Assembly (NCBI GenBank): GCA_963575745.1
Contig: CAUYUJ010019354.1
Span: 38,690 to 102,689 of the forward strand
DNA: 64,000 nt
Source: Prorocentrum cordatum
Taxonomy: Eukaryota; Sar; Dinophyceae; Prorocentrales; Prorocentraceae
Direction of reading: 5' to 3'
The notes under the pieces were generated by a model, which ran no database searches, was not told the DNA's origin, and worked only from the letters and a program-made list of their open reading frames with translations. Below, piece by piece: positions 61,000-64,000 of the stretch (the stretch's first letter is position 1; each line of letters opens with the position of its first letter). The position numbers were made by a program, and so were the translations under genes.

Positions 61000-62200
61000 G
61001 TAGGATCGCTGGTGGAGGAGGGGATGGGCGGAGGGGAGGACAGAAGCAGAGGTATTGAGTGGAGCAAGCAGAAAAAGAGAAGGTAGTGGAAGGAGCGGAC
61101 CCACGGCAGTGGAGTGAATGGAATGAAGAATTGGAGCGAGCGGGGTGTGATGGGGGTGAAGAAGGAGAAATGAGGAGTTCACAGGCAGTGAAGGGTGGAG
61201 AAGGGGAGAGGTTCTTCCCTTGCTCCTCCCTCCCATTCCCCATCCCCTTCTCCCTTCTCCTGTCCCTTGCCCTCCCTTTCACTTTCCCGTTCTTTCCCTT
61301 CCCCTCTTTTTTGTTTCTTCACCTCTCGCCCCCCCCTCCCACCCCCCTCTCCCCCAGCCCACTTGGTACCCTCCTCCACCTTAGTTCTCATCCTCGTCGT
61401 CGCTTGCTCCTTCTCCTACTCATCATCATCCGCTTCCACCCTCGCCAGGGGCTTTGATTCTGGGTGTTGCTCCAGGGACGGCGTGGAAACCCACCTTTGG
61501 TTTACTTGCGCCGTATCGGGTGCCGATGGCCATGAGCGCCTGCAGGTCACTGGGTTGCGGTGTCCTCCTCGCGGAGGCACCACTGGACATCGTCGGGGCC
61601 ATCTGCTCCGAGAGTTCTTTCTGAGTCAAGGACTACTCCGATCGCGTTCGCGTTGAGCTGGCGGGCTGGCTGTCCAGGTCTGATGGCCTGGACAGCCGGC
61701 CCCCAGACCAAGGTGCGACGCGAGCGCTTGGCTATGCAATTGGTGCACGTGGTGTCCCCTGTTTGCATGGCGTCCTTTCGTTTCACCAGGTGGTGCGAAG
61801 CAGGACGCATGCAGTGCATGTTTTGCACGACTGCTTTACGAAGTGGCACCGTCGCTGCGATGTCCTGCTGTCCGCCTTCGCACCCCTCCAAGATTAAGCT
61901 ATGTGATCAATTCGTCCGCGTTGATCGGATGCCTATTGCGCTAGCCCTCCCTGACCCGAGACCCTCAGTTGCGGGCGCTCCTCATCCGCTTCCTCCTCCT
62001 CCTCGTCCTCCTCCACCTTTGCTTCCTCCATTTGCTCCATTTCTCCCCTCCGTCTCCCTTATTCCTCCTCGTTCCCTGCTCCCTCCTCCTCCACTCCGCT
62101 TCCACCTCCTCCACCCCTTCTCCTTGAACACGGCGCCTCCCTATAGCACGACCAGGCGTGCCATTAGGGTTGCTGGGCTTTGCGCTTGAAGTTTGCGATG
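61000..62200. other. No recognisable gene
   Basis: Purine-rich then pyrimidine-rich flanks (61000-61440 and 61980-62130) surround about 0.5 kb of ordinary-looking DNA (61450-61900). Open frames there show no known domain. Confidence 0.4.
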
Positions 62201-62204
62201 CGGA

Positions 62205-62340
62205 AGCTCGCACTTTATAACGGTTGCAGTTGTCGAAACGGAGCTCTCGCGTTGGCGCCGCGCACATTCATGTCACACCGAAAACGAGCAGTTACACCTA
62301 TGGAGGGTGGTACCTTTTCAAAATGGGCCTCTCGCGTGAC
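62205..62340 (-). repeat. Satellite A, inverted copy
   Basis: GGAGCTCTCGCGTTGGCGCC then GCGCACATTC, and TTTTCAAAATGGGCCTCTCG, are the reverse complement of satellite A blocks. Confidence 0.7.
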
Positions 62341-62383
62341 AGTTCCTCAACATTTCTCCATCTAGAAATGTTGAGGAACTGTC
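62338..62383. repeat. Perfect 20-bp stem hairpin with a direct-repeat partner
   Basis: GACAGTTCCTCAACATTTCT (62338-62357), loop CCATCT, then its exact reverse complement (62364-62383). AGTTCCTCAACATTTCTCCA recurs at 62481-62500 as a direct copy of the left arm. Confidence 0.9.
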
Positions 62384-62633
62384 CATGGGTGCCGTCAAAG
62401 CCCCCTTGAGGGGATGCGGATTCAATACTACATCAGAGCTGTGGAAGATGTTGGGCGTTTGCGGTTTGCTACTAAAAAAAAGTTCCTCAACATTTCTCCA
62501 GCTGCCTGCGGCATGTCCCGCAGGTCCCGCCACCGTGCTAGCGCAGCATTCCAGGTGGCGACTGCGCGAGGTGGTACAGAAGGCCGTCGCCCGTGACATC
62601 TCGTGTCTCCAGGCTTGAGAAAGCTGTGAGTAG

Positions 62634-64000
62634 GATGATGCGGGTTATGATGATAATGGGGGTGTGGGGGATGATGGGGATGATGTGGATGATTGGCATG
62701 ATGATGCTGCTGATGATGATGATGCTGCTGACGATGCTGCTGCTGCAGCTTATGCTGCTGGTATTGATGATGATGATGATGATGATGATGATGACGATGA
62801 TGCTGATGGCGATGATGATGATCTTGATGCTGGCGATGCAGGCGGTGCTGATAATGCTGATGATGCTGACGACGGCGATGGCGATGGCGATGACGACGAC
62901 GATTATGATGATGAGGCTGATAATGATGATGGTGACAATGACGACGACGATGTTGATGATGAGGGTGATGATGGTCCTAATGATGATGGTAATACTACTG
63001 ATGACGCTGATGTTGACTGCGACGACGATGGCGACGACGATGTCGCTTACGCTGATGATGATGACGGTGGTGGTGGTTATTGTGATGATGATGACGATGA
63101 TGATGCTGAATCTGACTATGATGATGATGTGTATGCTGGTGGTGGCGATGATGGCTATGTGTTTGGTCATGGTGACGACAATGGTACTGGTGTTGATTAT
63201 GGTGGTGGTGATGGTAATGCTGATGAGGAAGAGGATGAGGAGGCGGACGACGACGCCGATGACGATGCTGATGGCGATGGTGATGATCATGCGTGTGATG
63301 AAGTTGAAGACGAGAATGATGATGAACATGATGATGATGGTGGTTGTGGTGGTGGTGATGCTGATGAGGATGATTCTTGTAGTTGTGATGATGCTGAGTA
63401 GTATGATTAGTATGGCAGTGATTATGATAATGCTGATGGTGAGTATGCTGATGATGACGACGACGTCGATGCTCGCGATGATGATGCTGCTACTGACGAC
63501 GCTGGCGATTATGATGATTCCGATGGTGATGCTGATAATGATGATGACGATGATCTCACGATGTTGATGTTCTTGTTGATGACGATGGTAATGACGATGC
63601 TTATGGTGCTGATGATGATGGTGACGGTGATTTGTAGTGATGATAATGGTGATCATGATTATGCTGATGACGATAATGATGATGCTGATGCTGATGCTGA
63701 TGCTGATGCTGATTGTGATGGTGATTGTGATGATGGTGATGATGGTGATGATGAGGCTGATGATGATGATGATGCTGCTGATGCGGATGATGCTGATGCT
63801 GCTGATGATGATGTTGATGTTGTTGTTGATGACGATGGTGATGACGATGCTTATGGTGCTGCTGGTGCTGATGATGATGGTGATGGTGATTTGTGGTGGT
63901 GACCATGTTTATGCCGATGCCTATGATGATGCTGATGATGATGATGATGATGATGATGGTGATGGTGATGGTGATTTTGATGATGATGCTGATGATGATG
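62634..64000. repeat. GAT array 6, running off the window end
   Basis: Interrupted GAT. A direct repeat (GTTGATGACGATGGT then ATGACGATGCTTATGGTGCT) lies at about 63576 and 63829, 253 bp apart. Confidence 0.97.

Overview
This window looks like repeat-rich nuclear DNA of a dinoflagellate, and much of it resembles Prorocentrum-type genomes (the genus is an inference). The strongest evidence is two copies of the dinoflagellate trans-spliced leader (SL) embedded in genomic DNA: a near-exact relict at 9694-9715 on the + strand and an essentially exact one at 34720-34741 on the - strand. High GC, degraded retrotransposons with dinoflagellate-type domains, and very large low-complexity arrays agree with this. 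There are no bacterial operons, rRNA, tRNA or CRISPR arrays that I can see.

Only one gene looks intact: an intronless LOG-family (lysine-decarboxylase-like Rossmann) nucleotide phosphoribohydrolase at 9793-10746. It has an SL relict 77 nt before its ATG, as expected of a gene that returned to the genome from a spliced-leader mRNA. Other protein-coding signal is mostly retroelement debris: (A) a non-LTR (LINE) endonuclease remnant at about 241-1260 (+); (B) a second LINE remnant with coiled-coil ORF1, endonuclease and a weak reverse-transcriptase tail at about 14530-18720 (+); (C) a DIRS-like tyrosine-recombinase retroelement with gag-like, RT, RNase H, YR and possibly methyltransferase-like parts at about 19490-24330 (+); (D) the best preserved LINE, on the - strand from 34741 down to about 27720, with SL, ORF1, endonuclease, RT, RNase H and terminal Cys-rich motif. 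Each carries frameshifts or stops.

The rest is repeats. (GAT)n-type arrays cover about 9 kb (25.8-27.4, 29.3-30.0, 47.1, 47.8-48.8, 50.6-52.1, 57.9-61.0 and 62.6-64.0 kb), always with GAT on the + strand, often joined to GGA, GGGA or GA tracts. A minisatellite built from 10-11 bp half-units (CTTGGGGGCCT-like) occurs at five loci. Two satellite families, here called A and B, occur in a fixed B-A-junction-purine order at 45.6-46.3 and 53.2-54.1 kb, with other copies at 47.3 kb and in inverted orientation near 25.0 and 62.2 kb. Further local tandem repeats lie at 2.9-4.0, 12.5-13.6, 42.0-42.9, 49.9, 52.7-53.0 and 55.0-55.8 kb, and a long foldback at 11906-12050.

Layout: 0-9 kb LINE remnant, G-rich minisatellite, unresolved coding-like DNA and repeats; 9.5-10.9 kb LOG gene; 11-14 kb repeats; 14.5-24.3 kb LINE and DIRS-like debris; 24.3-27.7 kb satellites and arrays; 27.7-34.7 kb LINE; 34.7-64 kb almost entirely satellites, microsatellites and GC-rich DNA without recognisable genes. 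Apart from the LOG gene, the only genes likely to have worked together are those inside each retroelement. All positions of degraded domains are approximate, since they were read by eye across shifting frames.
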